From the NCBI GenBank assembly GCA_907163375.1, contig CAJQUW010011299.1, positions 62,001 to 126,000 of the forward strand: a DNA stretch of 64,000 nucleotides. Direction: 5' to 3'. Shown piece after piece: positions 44,151 through 56,340 of the stretch. The DNA is from Prostheceraeus crozeri (Eukaryota; Platyhelminthes; Polycladida; Euryleptidae). Below the pieces are notes generated by a model, which saw only the letters and a list, made by a program, of their open reading frames with translations, was not told the origin of the DNA and searched no databases. Position 1 is the first letter of the stretch. Each line of letters begins with the position of its first letter. The position numbers and the translations under genes were made by a program.

Positions 44151-44327
44151 CTCAAATGATGAGAAGCGTCTCACGGAAACTGCTCCGGCACGCAGAAGGA
44201 GCTGTGGAGCGGATTCGGTCCAATGTAACAATTCCGCCATGTCATCGTCCACAAAGACATCAGCTCCATTCACGGCAGGTACTACATCCGACTCGAATGA
44301 GCCCGTCACTTCCGCCGCCCACCGTTC
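44151..44327 (-). CDS. SCFD2: SCFD2 exon, N-terminal part (59 codons)
   Basis: On the minus strand the exon follows an acceptor ending ttccag and stops at a donor gtaagt, and is open in phase 0 for exactly 59 codons. It reads ERWAAEV... then ADVFVDDDMAELLHW and ends VRRFSSFE. This matches the vertebrate SCFD2 N-terminus, where the equivalent stretch is VVYLDAACAESLHW ending in REFE. A TGA lies in frame four codons before the exon with no ATG between, so the start codon must be on an upstream exon at higher coordinates. I did not find it. The GC-richer stretch at 44400-44640 could hold the 5' end, but that is a guess. Confidence 0.85.
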
Positions 44328-46411
44328 CTGGAACACATATATTCAAGTTAAATCATAGTTTCATAAGCAACTTGGCTAGATTGAGCGAACATAGGTAAGC
44401 AAAATCTGATGGTTGACGGCGAAGAGGCGATGCGATCGTGCGACCTTCGGCTAGGAGCTAAGTGAGTTAGCCGAACAAAGTCCATCAAGACCGTAGGAGG
44501 GCTAAGCCTCTTCAAATATGGCGCTATCGACACACTCAGCGGTCGTCTGGAGCACGATAGGGACGGTAGGGGCCCACCTAAGCTGCCACGAACCGCCATC
44601 TTCTAAGCTACCCCCGAGGGTATGTACACTACCGTTCGTCTGGTTAATACTCCTCACTACTCTTCCTCCTTAAAGACAGTGCGGTCACGGGACAAGAGCT
44701 CATGTTGTTTAGTGACTCTTGTCCTGAGGTGCAGGAGTAGGTTGCACCCAGTCAGAATGGTAAGTACTCGGCGTTGGATCTCCGCCATCTCAAGAGGATA
44801 TTTTCACATGACTCTCTGCTCACGAGTCTATGAGTAGTTCATTACTGGTAGTCATGCATGTGTACGAAATCGGAAGCATATCACAACCGACCTTTCATGC
44901 GTAAGTGGAAGATAATCCACTTCCCTCTCAACTCTGAAGGACAGGTGCTGCCATGAATTTATCTCATCTCAATGTACAGCCACCACGAGTCATGCTCCGT
45001 CGACAGATGTAAACTGACGACTGAGGCTGATGTTTTCGATCTTGTGCAACAAATAATTTCAATTTTACTTAAACGATAATCATAAAAACTACAATGTAAA
45101 ACTAAAAAATGCTCAGCTTAATTAAATCTATAATTGCGCTGGCATGCAATCAAATACGAGCACCGTTACAACCAAGCAATCCCAAAATGTAATCAGTCAT
45201 ATTCAAAGTAATTTGGCAGTCTGGCTGACCTGGATCTGGTCTCAATACGAACTGAAGTTGGACTGATGTCGGCCGGCAGATCTAACCCGGCCTGAAAATC
45301 TCAGCCGGTTTCCATCTCCGTGGGTCGAGGATATACTTTGCATGTCCTCTATACCCTAAGTGGCTGGCTGATTGAAGCCTATCCACAGATAAGGACCAGC
45401 AGATTGAAGTATGCCTCGTGGTCATTTTAAGCAAGACCCTTTTCGGTACAGATATTTTCTCTATTAAACTGTACTTCGGCATCAGCTTAAGTGAGTCACT
45501 ATTTTGTAGATGACATAGTAAATTACTTTTCAGTTTAATTCCAACGTAGTTAGATCGCAAATCGAGAAGTAACTTCTAGTTAAAAGAAAGAGAATTCTGC
45601 AGACCAATGTGATTTGTGGTTACTGTCGATCTGTTGAACTTCGTTCTTATCAGAATTGGGATTGCATCAATAACTAGTTTCTGGAAAAACTATTTTTTCT
45701 GCGGTAGCGTAAACTGCTAGGAGAGATACACGTGCAAATTATTCTTTGATTGTCAAGACTGCCTGAAACTTGTATTATGTATAAGCGAGTGGTCAACCTC
45801 TATCATTCAGCAAATACACTCAAAAAGTTAAGTGACAACTCGAATAAAAGAAAATGAAGGTAGGTGTCATAAACATGTGACCAGTATCATCACCGAAACC
45901 AACGCAGAGACTGCTAATTTTAGATGCATAATGAAGCATATCGTAGTGGTTCGCTGATCATCTGCTTCAAATGACAGATCTGACTGAGATATGAACTCAT
46001 AAAGTTGCTACCTCCAGTTGAACTTCCAGCAAATTACCATTGATTTGATGAATAGTGTAAAGGAAGTTCAATACGCACTTATCGACTTACACTATTTTCT
46101 AGTTGCAACTGTCACATATCCAACTGCTGGGATTAACTTCCTACAAGTTGCTTTCATCTTTCGTCCACAAATATTAACACTATTTGCCTCGTTCCTCATA
46201 AATGATGTCTCTCTTCACGCTGTAATGACAAATGACCAGGAGGGTGTCCTCGGTGTGAACATCGTCATCATTACTATTCGCTGGTCGCGCTTGACTAGAA
46301 CCCTTTTCATTACCTTTCGATCATAAGAGGAAAATGAAAACAACTAAAACATATTAGTAAAAGTATGTTGATCACCATATAGTTCGGGAGCTACTGACGA
46401 TTTCTTCCTAA
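44328..46411. other. Upstream region of SCFD2, start exon not found
   Basis: 44400-44640 is richer in G+C than its surroundings and might include the SCFD2 promoter or 5' UTR, but I could not find an ATG exon with a consensus donor on the minus strand. The rest is AT-rich with small unassigned frames. Confidence 0.35.
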
Positions 46412-47101
46412 ATTCGCGCACAAAGGGCTTAATAGCATGGATTTGTAGATCTTGAAACGCTGAATACAAAAATCAAATTCTTGAGTGTCACAGACAGTCG
46501 CTTTCGGTTATAGGTAAGGTTAAGAGGATTCCTATCGGAATCCAATGGTAAAATTCAAGAAATATATATGGATTGTGAAACACTTGGCAATTTTCGTACA
46601 TTTTCCTGTGAGTTTCTTTCAGAAAATAGAATGACATGACATTTGAAACATGATTGAGTTAAGAACATCAACTTCGATATAATAGTTGAAGTACGTCCCA
46701 TGATTCAGTATTTGATGTTTGAGAGCCTCTACAAAATAAGTAAAATCGCCAAAATTAAGTCAAAACATGAAATTTACTCATTTTGTAGAGACTCTCAAAC
46801 ATCAAATACTGAATCATGTGACTCACTTTAACTTTTATATCGAAGTTGATGTTCTGAACTCAATCATGTTTCAAATTTCATGGCATTCTGATAAATAGTT
46901 CTGCAAAACAAAATGTACGAGAATTGCCAGGTGTTTCACAATCCATAGATATTTCTTGAATTTTACCATTGGATTCCAAGGAGAATCCTTTAGCCTTACC
47001 TATAACCGAAAGCGACTGGCTGTGACACTCAAGAATTTGATTTTTTAATTCAGCGTTTCAAGATCTGCAAATCCATGCTATTAAGCCTTTTGTGCGCGAA
47101 T
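46412..47101. mobile_element. Foldback-type inverted repeat element 1
   Basis: Two arms of about 330 bp, 46412-46744 and 46773-47101, are inverted copies with scattered substitutions and small indels, around a spacer of 28 bp. The ends read ATTCGCGCACAAAGGGCTTA and, from the other side, ATTCGCGCACAAAAGGCTTA. No coding and no certain target duplication. Confidence 0.85.
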
Positions 47102-47407
47102 ATAGGATGAATGTGTCATCATCTCGCGTCCTAATACCGCATTTCCTCCAATACAAAACCTCCAGTGTTGTCTTCTTTACAAGGTTAGGGTTGCGGTTGG
47201 GTTGGGGTACGGTTGGTTCTTCAAAATCGATCCACCCTAAACAGTAGAATTCACATGTATGTAAACTGAGTAGCAATTTATTTGAAAAAATAGTTGGCCA
47301 ATGGTTAAAATCAACTATTAACGGAACACAGAACTGCAGTCCAGTGTACCAATCTGTCACTCGTAAACAGACACCGGCCATTTAAAGGAATGATTTCTTT
47401 TGAAGCT

Positions 47408-47591
47408 TTAACGCCACTACTCCCCATAATGGGGCGGCTTGGAAGATGCTGAAACAGTCAGACTTTTCTGGAGCGTTGTGGTGCTTTTAGTCAGGATGCC
47501 CTTGCTGACGATTTCCAATGACACTTTCGGGGCTCGACCTCTGGAACAAAAGATCGCTAGGCCAAGCACTTAACCACTGTGGCACGGAAAC
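47408..47591 (-). repeat. SINE family A, copy 8
   Basis: Complete minus-strand copy: head GTTTCCGTGCCACAGTGG, B box GGTCGAGCCCC, body CAGCAAGGGCATCCTG, 3' end GGGGAGTAGTGGCGTTAAAG. Confidence 0.85.
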
Positions 47592-47874
47592 CAGTGTAAT
47601 GAAATCCATCACGTTATCGAGCAGGAATTCAGTGATGAAATTGACGACTCCGCTTCATTTAAATCTCACTAAGCACCGCTCTTACTAATTTTGCTTTCGA
47701 GTCCAGTTCAGCTCCATATCCGCACTACATGCTTAATGCTGCTCTGTTCATAGGCCGCAGTGTCAGCGCAAGTTGCGCTACTCCTAAAAGGATTCATGCA
47801 CCTAAGTGCTACTTGTGGGCTGTGAGCTGCACACACCCCACAACTTCTCAACGGTGATTCAGCACAACAAGGTC

Positions 47875-48390
47875 ATATGACCAGGCATGAGATTGAGGGC
47901 AAATAAAAAACCCGGAACGAGCGAGCAAGTTTGCGAAGGGGGTCTGGTCTTGAAATTTTTGTGACCTTTTTATTGATATTTGGCATAATAATCTATAGAA
48001 AAATATATTGCAGGGGCGAAAAAACAAACGGGACGTTTTTTAAATAATCTAACGAGGGGGGGGGGGTTTTTTATTTTATTTTTTTAATTAAATTAATGGT
48101 CTTGAATTTTTCACCCGGAAAAAAACGAAACCGGATTATGACCAGGCATGAGATTTGAGGGCAATAAAAAACCGGAACGAGCGAGCAAGTTTTGGCGGGG
48201 GGGGGGTCTTGAAATTTTTGTGACTTTGTTTTATTGATATGATGCAATCTATAATAGTAATAAAAATAGTTGGGCTGGGCGAAAAATAAAAAATTTTTTA
48301 AATAATCTAAAAAATCGGAGGGGGTATACATTTTATACTTTATTTAGTGAAATTACATGTCTTTTTTATTTCACACAAACCCCGAAAAAC
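47875..48390. repeat. Tandem duplication, about 261-bp period, two units
   Basis: ATGACCAGGCATGAGATT starts at about 47878 and again at about 48138. Both units run through AACGAGCGAGCAAGTTT, a poly-G stretch, TTGAAATTTTTGTGAC and a TTTAAATAATCTAA block. Differences are mainly in homopolymer length, so sequencing or assembly error may contribute. Confidence 0.75.
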
Positions 48391-48499
48391 CGTAAGATTC
48401 CTCTGACTCAGCATAGCTTCTCAAAGGTGCTGAATCACAAAACATCACTCAACATCTGATTCAACAGCTGCGCTTCGCTATATGGGTGATATCAGCAAG

Positions 48500-48790
48500 C
48501 AAGTGTGGCTTTACGTCATCAGGAAAAGTAATTAGAGAGCAAAGGCTACAGTGGTTCGGTCATGTGAAGTGTAGAGATGAGGAGGAACCAATCAGACAAA
48601 TGCTAGACATGGTAGTCGAAGGCTCCCGTCATCGTGGAGGGCCTAAGAAAACATGGCTTTAAGTTATCAATGATGAAACTGGGATTATCCTTGAGTGATG
48701 CATAGGACATGGGAGTGATGCATAGGACGGTGCTCATTGGAAAAGTCTCACATCCTTTAACTCTCATCAGAAGAGGAAAAGAAGACGCTA
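48500..48790 (+). pseudogene. RTE-like LINE 3' fragment
   Basis: Reads VIREQRLQWFGHVKCRDEEE and GGPKKTWL, the RLxWFGHVxRxD and GRPKKTW blocks of RTE-like C-termini, followed by an AHWK-like end. A short internal repeat, GTGATGCATAGGAC, occurs twice. 5' truncated. Confidence 0.6.
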
Positions 48791-48837
48791 AAAGGAGAAA
48801 CAAGAAAAAGTAAGTAAGGTCACAGAAGCTAAAAGGA

Positions 48838-49060
48838 CTGGGCATTTGGCGGTCGGCGCCTTCTAACAGTCGATGTTAGGAGAAAAATTGAATTAAATAA
48901 ATATTACCCACTTTTAGCCGCTTGCATTGATTGACCTTCATGAATCTTTACGCCTACGTGGAGAAATTCCTTTTAAAAAATGACTCAAGACTGGGGATTT
49001 CGGTGTCCAGCACCTTCTAATCTCCAATGTTTGGTGGCAAATTGAATTAAACAAAAAATA
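48838..49060. repeat. Two direct copies of a family N MITE-like terminus
   Basis: CTGGGCATTTGGCGGTCGGC (48838) and CTGGGGATTTCGGTGTCCAG (48991) each continue with GCCTTCTAA or ACCTTCTAA and then AAATTGAATTAAA. Both resemble the ends of the MITE at 32572-32971. Confidence 0.5.
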
Positions 49061-49729
49061 ATTAGTTACAATTTCAAAATGAACGATTTTGTAATTTTTG
49101 ATTTCTTGATCCTGTGAATTTTGACTGAAAACCGGTAGTGTCAATGACAAATTGTTTGCAATAAAGGCAAAATACTTTTGATTGCTCCTTGAAGCCTCCT
49201 CGTGACGAAGGCAGAAATTTCCGAAGTTGACAGAAGCTCTTTTTCATGTGCAGCCATGAAGCTGTTTTATATTCAGCCATAAAGAAGAATTGAGACGGAA
49301 TAACTTTCTCCTCTAAAAAATGGCTTCAGCTGTCGTGGTATTTGAACAAATCTGCACGAAATCGAACTTTTCAGACTTTTGTTCAAGGATTTGTGAACAA
49401 AATAGACCTTCAATTGTTGGCTAAAACAACAATTGAATTGAAACATGTAAAAAAAATTAATGTCAACTCTGTTTAAACACTTAAAAGGGAGATTTCAAGT
49501 CTAGACAAAAGTTGAACATTTCACTATGAAATTCCGTGTTGTTTGTTCATGGTCACGCAAAGATGATGAGAAATTATTTCAGGACAATTCCGCGGAAAGG
49601 TCAACCTAGGTATCAAAATTTCAAATAATTCGAATTATTGATTACGATGCATCATTCGAAAGATAATACGCTACAGTTTTTGAAAATACAGTACACTTTA
49701 TTAGTCACTTTGATTCATTCATTTGAAGC

Positions 49730-50340
49730 CACAGAATTAGATTCGTATGTGCGTGTCTTCGGTTTCCTAGAAACGAATAATCATATCTAACCTTAATATC
49801 GAAATGGCACATCACAGAATTAGACAACTTGCTCATTCTCAAATGGATAGTTCGTGTATCGCTTGCTATTGGAAATGGCAAACAACAAGCTGTCAGCAGA
49901 GGAACCAGAGCCAGTGAGAGAGGCGTACGTGCTGTGATATCACTTCGCACACACCAAAACACATATCTGTCTTGTCTAACATTCGATTCAGTGCATGCAC
50001 TATGCAGGAAGGAATGGTGAGAAAAAGATGGTGAAATCATCAAGTGAACTAATTTTCGTACGACTGATACTTTTTTTAATAATGATCGGAAGGGCCAACA
50101 TTATGGAGAAAACTTGTGAGCAATGATCTGAATTCTACGAATCTGAAGGAATTTTGGCAATCGAAGCACTTTGCTGGAACTCACATTAATCCGCCAGCGA
50201 CGCACGACTTTTTTCCTTTCTCTGTAAGGTATTAGGAATTCCTTTTTGCCCACTTAATAGGTTCCTCGATGTGCCGGCGATTTCGTATTAATCACACTTC
50301 TAGCAAACCGAAGCAGATAAGCAAAATATTTTATTCTGTG
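49730..50340. mobile_element. hAT-like MITE, family M, subfamily 1 (copy M4)
   Basis: Starts CACAGAATTAGATTCG and ends TTATTCTGTG, and is alike throughout to the copy at 13343-13951. The flanking octamers TTTGAAGC and TATGTAGG agree at 5 of 8, so the duplication is eroded. Confidence 0.7.
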
Positions 50341-50870
50341 TATGTAGGAGTAGTATGCTCTATTGGATAGAAAATGTGTGACTTTGGTCATTTGACAACA
50401 TGTCGACTGTGTTTTCTGGGACAACATTTCGCAGTAATTTGCTTTTGAAATTTGTGACCGAAAGAAAGAGAAAATCAGTGACATTCTAATATGAACGCTC
50501 CCAACTTTGACCCTAGAAAACCATATTTTAAAAAATCTTCCATTTTGAAAATAGTTCATGCATAAGACAGCAGAATTATTGACTAAGTACAACAACAGGG
50601 ACCTACAATGAATTGATTGATTTAGTTCAAATTATTAAATCAGTTCCGTAAATAAATTATTTATTGCCGTGTTGGTGAAACGTAAGAAACACTGCTTTCC
50701 ATCTGCTCAAATATTTGAAACTATAGAAGATCATGTTAAGCACCTGCCTAACTTCAAATTCGTCATCAGCTCATAAAGTTGTGGGCAGCTGTTTGTCACG
50801 TACTTCCATTCCCGGTCATATGTCGAGAATTTTGTTGAATGACTTTTCCATTGCAGTAGAGTGATGATGG

Positions 50871-51023
50871 TTTAACGTCACTACACCTCTTACTGGGTAC
50901 TTGGACGGTGCTGACAGACAGACAGACATCTGGATCTAATCGACTTTCAATGAGTCTCTTGGGGCTCGACCTCTCGACCGAAAGATCGCTGAGCCAACCA
51001 CTTAACCACTGTGCCACGGAGAC
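50871..51023 (-). repeat. SINE family A, copy 9
   Basis: Minus-strand copy with head GTCTCCGTGGCACAGTGG, B box GGTCGAGCCCC and 3' end AGGTGTAGTGACGTTAAA. A GACA run replaces part of the body. Confidence 0.8.
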
Positions 51024-51154
51024 CGAATTGCAGTAGATCAAATAATTCTCAAATTGGCACAATCTTAAATTCTCTAACTTAATATGAAAGACGAAGTCAG
51101 TGTGCCCGTAGTCTTGAACACACCTCCCCCTGCATGCACATATTTCGTCTAATT

Positions 51155-51935
51155 CAGTGGTGTTCACACTTTTTGCTTGGCGCACCATAAGCATCCCAAA
51201 GCGTGCCAGCAGTTTTATTTGGAAGAGTGACAATGGGTAAAGATGACTACTAAAGGCAAAACAGTATATGCTACATTTAAGCAAGACAGATAATTTCTTA
51301 TTTTCTCACATGTCACATGAGATTGCCAATCACATGATTTCGAACACAGTGCCTGCCATACTCTATCACCAGTCCTGCAAGAACAATTCATCGATTTGGC
51401 ATGCGTCGGCACCTTAATGACATATTTTGAGCAAAATTCTCTATCAGATTTTTGGATTCCTAATACAGCTTTGTATAGCGGTCTCTCTCATTTGGCTCAG
51501 CAAAAACTCATCCCCTTCTTCTCCAGCTACCTTTGCGAGACAGGCTTCTCACACTATGCTGATGTGAGGACAAAAAAGAGAAACAGACTTCTTGCGGAGC
51601 CTTCGCTCCGCCTGAAGCTTAGCGCGATACAACCGCGGCTTAACAAACTCTGTGCTGATATGCAGAGTGGTCACCGCCTATTCCCCTGGATAAACCGTTG
51701 TTGGAATTTGCTTAAATGTTGTTTAAATGTGCCGTCATAGAAATCATGAAAGTTGGCAGTCTCCGGTGACATGTGAGAAAATAATAAATTATGTCTTGCT
51801 TAAATATAGTATATGAATATGAACTTTATGTAATATTTGTCATTGTCTTCTCGCATTTCATGCACAATATTGTACCATCTGGAAATGCTCGGCGCCTCAC
51901 CAAATGCTACACGTGCCACACTTAGAAGACCACCG
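51155..51935 (+). mobile_element. hAT transposon (Buster-like), internally deleted
   Basis: 781 bp between GTCTAATT (51147-51154) and GTCCAATT (51936-51943), a 7/8 match. Left end CAGTGGTGTTCACACTTTTT; right end on the minus strand CGGTGGTCTTCTAAGTGTGG. It keeps the C-terminal part of a hAT transposase in one open frame. Confidence 0.75.
51396..51740 (+). CDS. hAT transposase C-terminal dimerisation region
   Basis: The frame reads SLSDFWIPNTALYSGLSHLA, QKLIPFFSSYLCETGFSHYA, VRTKKRNRLLAEPSLRLKLS and IQPRLNKLC. This is the hATC block as found in Buster/ZBED5-type hAT proteins (xLxPFxTTYLCExGFSxL...KTKxRNRLxxExDLRxxLSxIxP). The DDE core and BED finger are absent from this copy. The first part of the frame (to about 51410) is probably not native. 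Either a deletion derivative or the last exon of a decayed copy. Confidence 0.75.
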   Translation: MACVGTLMTYFEQNSLSDFWIPNTALYSGLSHLAQQKLIPFFSSYLCETGFSHYADVRTKKRNRLLAEPSLRLKLSAIQPRLNKLCADMQSGHRLFPWINRCWNLLKCCLNVPS

Positions 51936-52079
51936 GTCCAATTGATACGTGCATATTAAATTAATGAATCGAAGCAAACATAATTTGAAGACGAATGCAT
52001 GTGAGTCATTAAGGCTTAAATTCTAACCCATCTCAGGTTCAAAGTATCGCTATAAATTTAATGATCACAACATGAAGCT

Positions 52080-52220
52080 TTAGCGTCACACCAACGACGA
52101 TAATGGTGTTTGGACGGCGCTGACATAGAACGAGACCTTTCTGCAGCGTCGTGATAATCTTGTCCGGATGCCTTGTTTGCTGACTTCCAATGACACTTTC
52201 AGGACTCGACCTCTAGACTT
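52080..52220 (-). repeat. SINE family A, copy 10 (head missing)
   Basis: On the minus strand the B-box region GGTCGAGTCC, body AGCAAACAAGGCATCCGG and 3' end GTGACGCTAAAGC are present; the A-box head is lost, replaced by unrelated sequence beyond 52220. Confidence 0.7.
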
Positions 52221-55200
52221 AGGGACCTCCAGAAATTAAAGGATTTCAAATTAGATAATATCAAATACGAATCCATTGAAATTCCTGGGATTTCCAGTGG
52301 TTTCCCAGGAAGCCAAAACTCGGCTGACACCCTGTGCATCATGGATAATAGATTGATTGATGAATACTGTCTGGAGATTTGGAAACAGATGCTGTCAAGC
52401 ATTTCTTATTCCATGAAAGTACAAAATGTTGGACTCAAGAGCTAGATAAGACGTTCAGCCATCGACTTGCTCGTGGGATAATCTATCAAAATATGGATGA
52501 TTTGTTGAATGTAAATACCACCGTAAGTTATGCAATCATCCATAAGCCGACCCTTAAAATCACAGACACGATTATATCCCAGATGTTCACAAGCAACAGG
52601 ATTTCATCTATTTGAAATATTGATGAGAATTGTTGGTTATGTACTGTGCAAGTGATTCATGAGTTATTGCAAATTGTAATGTTCTGTAGCTTAATTCCAT
52701 ATTATTATTCATGACGATAGTTTTCACACGAATATAAGAGAAATAAGTTGGCGACCAATGAAGACGCAGCACAATCCCAGTTAGTGAGTACCATAAATCA
52801 GAGTCAGTGAAGCGTTTTTCAATTAAAGATTTCTGAGAAGACTTCAATTCAACATCTTTCAGAATATTGCACCCGTAAACAAATCAATTCTCCCATACTG
52901 TCCCGGAAAATATTCTCTAAAATTGGCGGTTCTTGTCTTATAGTTATCATGCCACAAATTTAAGAACTTGTATCACTAGTCATGGCCTAAAATATTGCAT
53001 GATTCGTGACATTGTTTCATTTTTCTAACTATCTTAAGACTTCGACTTTGAAAATATTCCCATAGTTTGACAGATTTATGTAAATTGCATAACTACACAT
53101 CATGGTAACAACAGTCAACGTTGATGACACATACTTTCCACTGAAAATGGCAACATTTTAAAATCAACCATTCGATGTGCTACATGGCACCGATGCCTTT
53201 TTCTGGGATGAATTCGTCCGGTCACAAAAAAAAACATTTTTCGCACTATTTCAAATCCCAATTTTAAGAAGTTTACTTTTGTTAGACTTCTATGTCAATG
53301 GAAAACTTAAACTTGTTTCTGTCTTGAAAAGAGATGACTGTCAAATGTCATCTCACAAACAGAAACATCCTTGTAATTGATGTACGATAGAAAAATTGTT
53401 ACCAACTGGTCATTTCAATGCTAAACTTTTCTTTTTCTTCTAATCTGATGCACCCACCCTCCTCGCTCTGAAAGTAGAGGATAACTATCTCTACACCTCC
53501 ATGTAACTATTCTTATTCGTTGGAGTTCTGATTTGTTCCAAAAGTGCTGCATCAGTCCATGCCACCAGTGGAAGAATATCAGGCTATCCCTTGCTATTCA
53601 TCCACGGAATATTGTCCGTTGCTATAACTATTTGTATTTCAGGCGGTTGACATAGCGCATGCTCGATGTAGTCCCTGTGATTCTTTATACAGTGCTGCTC
53701 ATTAGCCAATTTCGTGGAACACTACATTTGTCGGCATGAATCGATTTTTCAATTAATATAATGCAAATTTTCAATTAATAAGTATGTGAATACAGTACTA
53801 GTATGTACTGTAAAAATGTTGACTTCCTTTGTGGATGAATAATCAAACCGAAATCGAAATAAATTCGCACACCTCTGGTTAGTACCTCACCAGAACCCAT
53901 CCGTATCGTAGGTAAGAACGAGTGCGGATTAAACACAGGTACCGAAGGTCACTGGCGCCAGAACTGGATTGCAAGACTCTTGAAGGTTTCAATCAGCAAT
54001 CATGCAAACCCCATCAAGTCTTTAAAACCAAAATTCCTGTCAGTTCAAAGCAAAACCAGAGGAATAATTATCGTACCAGAACTACAATCACAATAGCATT
54101 GCTATTCACTTCGTCGGTCATCTCAGTCTCTCATCTGTCAATGTTATGTCCACCGTCATCAAAGAATGTACCGAATGCACTTCATCGAATGACATTTGAA
54201 ACTCAGGACAAGAGAGGAGATTCTAAAAATAGCAGTGAAACAGGAACAGTACAATTCATTTTTCTTTCCAGGTAGTGTTTTCTTTCCCTAATGACAGCTC
54301 GCTGCAAGATTAGTTTGAAGTTTGAACTTTTCCCTCCAAACAGAAACTGAATGAAACCAATTAGTTAAAAAGTATCGATCTATTGGGTAATTGACTGTAC
54401 TATATACCTGCATGTGTAGTTGCAACTGGCGTTGATATTCGATTTTAATGAGGCCTTTATCTCTGCTTATTGAGCTCGTATCGGGGTCAGTGACGTATTG
54501 AAATTTTTTCAAATGTCTGCTAATTAGCATCCTATGAGATGTGTAGTTCCCAGTTGCAGTAGGTTACCCGCACCAGTGGTTGAAAATCAGTTAATTCATG
54601 GAAGTACAACAAGGCTGTTGTTTCATATGACCCTGTTAAAGGTTTCATTACATTTTAATGGAAATTCACGCACTTCGGTGTAATTTTACCTTCTCCACGA
54701 GACAGTTATGTTCCGGTTGGTGTGGAAAGTTCAGATTCCTGGGTACTTCTATTATTTCTCCCCCCACATTTTTCAAGCCTTCAAATTCATTAAATTTGGT
54801 CAAAGTTAGTCACATTGGATTTAGAGAAGACTTGATCAGTCACTGAGTGACACTACAACACGACTGAGAAGTCTCACTTGAATGGATGGGATGAAGGATA
54901 AGTCCCTTAGATACTCAGTTAGAATACAAGCTACAGCTATGATCATGAACTTCGTGTGATACAGACAAATGACGAGCAGTTGTCTAATTCTGAGGCTGTA
55001 AATGTTCTACAAGTCAGATAAGAGGATTATAGAGGATTTATACACTCAACGCTTTTGCGACGGTTGTGAGACTGCCCTTAGGAACAAGAGAAGATCGTTG
55101 ATGATGCAACACTCCCGGGTGTCAACAACAGAAATGTGGTGGGAGGGGGGAGGACGTACTGATTCTGGTTCTATTGTCTTAATTAATTACAAGCCTCCTT

Positions 55201-55739
55201 AAAGTTTCCCTTCTTTTTCCAAATGCAAAAACGTGATTAAAGCGCATTCAGTAAAAGCAAATGCATCTCTCATCGCATCAACTCTAAATGTCAGACAATA
55301 AATTCCTTCACTTTATAGTTTGTACTATTAGCACATGGATTTTGCGAGTTTATCTGAAGATTTTAGGGCACGTTGCTTCCGAACACGCAAATTCGCTGGA
55401 GGAATTTTGGTTCCGCAGTGCTTAAATGAGGAGTTTCAAGTTATCAAGCATCACAAATCCGGCAGATGTTGCTTCCAGAATTACACATCACTTCAATTGG
55501 GATTCAACGTCCAGGCTTTTTTCAGTTAATTTTCTTAGCGTTACTTGTGGCTCAGCCTCCCCCTAGTGATCCCCCCTATTGATATCAGTATTACTAGTCA
55601 CCCCAAGAATGAGGGCGCTAAGTTTGGTAGAGGTTGGATGTGTTCTAAGGCTGTTCGCACAAGACGCATTTGTAAGAGAGACAAAGGTAAAAGTACATAG
55701 GAAATGATGAATGTTCAATATCTATCTGAAATGGTTTGG
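52221..55739. other. No recognised gene
   Basis: Several open frames of 60-117 codons (for example 53922-54275, 55335-55529, plus) carry no domain I can name and no clear exon boundaries. AT-rich. Confidence 0.4.
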
Positions 55740-56340
55740 GTACTTATGGGCGATTCCCAGCCCCACGTTCTCAAATTTGTCTAAAATCTGTAAAAATGAA
55801 TCAATCGTCACAAAACTTCAGCCACACGTAGAGAATATATTCTGCCCACATGCAAAAATTATGCAAATTTGACAAGTACTTTCTGAAATAGAGACGATAA
55901 CTTGAAGTGCAGCGATGTGAGCAAGCTCGATCTGACTCATCGAATGAGCAAATAGCACCAACAGACAACAAATTCATTTCGCGACAACTTGTGAAGTGAT
56001 AATAACCAAGCCCTAGGGCCACATCCATATACGGAACTTTTAAAGAAGTGTGGTAGAGCGTAGTGGTGAAATAGCAGCCGATGAGACGAATACGGAGAGA
56101 GAACAATGCATGCACGAGTAATAAAAATGCGTTGAACTGACGAAGTCAAGTTAAGCTGCTCACATCGCTACACTTCAAATTATCGTCTACAGTTCAGAAA
56201 GTATTTGTCAAATTTGCAGAATTTTTGTTTATGGGCAGAAGATATCCTCAACTGCGTGCAACTGAAGTTTTGTGACAATTGATTCATTTTTGCGGATTTA
56301 GACAAATGTGAAAACGTAGGGTGATAGAGTCCATAAGTAC
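55740..56340. mobile_element. Foldback-type inverted repeat element 2
   Basis: Arms of about 190 bp, 55740-55930 and 56150-56340, are inverted and mostly collinear (both contain AATGAATCAATYGTCACAAA and GCAAATTTGACAAGTACTTT or near variants). The centre is about 220 bp. TGGTTT stands just outside both ends but is too short to call a duplication. Confidence 0.75.

Larger units (their letters stand above)
12514..44327 (-). other. SCFD2: SCFD2 locus, visible extent (five secure exons)
   Basis: Sec1 family domain-containing protein 2 belongs to the SM-like vesicle-trafficking proteins. SM proteins bind SNAREs in the cytosol; SCFD2 itself is little characterised. Five minus-strand pieces line up in order with the vertebrate protein as I remember it. 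Together they supply 438 codons against roughly 680 in human, so both ends are incomplete. A stretch of about 40 residues between the second and third exons is not placed. All secure exons begin and end in phase 0. Introns run from about 60 bp to more than 18 kb, and the long ones are full of transposons. The identification is firm; the gene's ends are not seen. Confidence 0.88.

Noticed and set aside
44348-44599. Minus-strand frame starting MAVRGSLGG as the SCFD2 N-terminus
   Set aside because: It has no consensus donor, is out of frame with the 44.15-44.33 kb exon, and does not resemble the family N-terminus.
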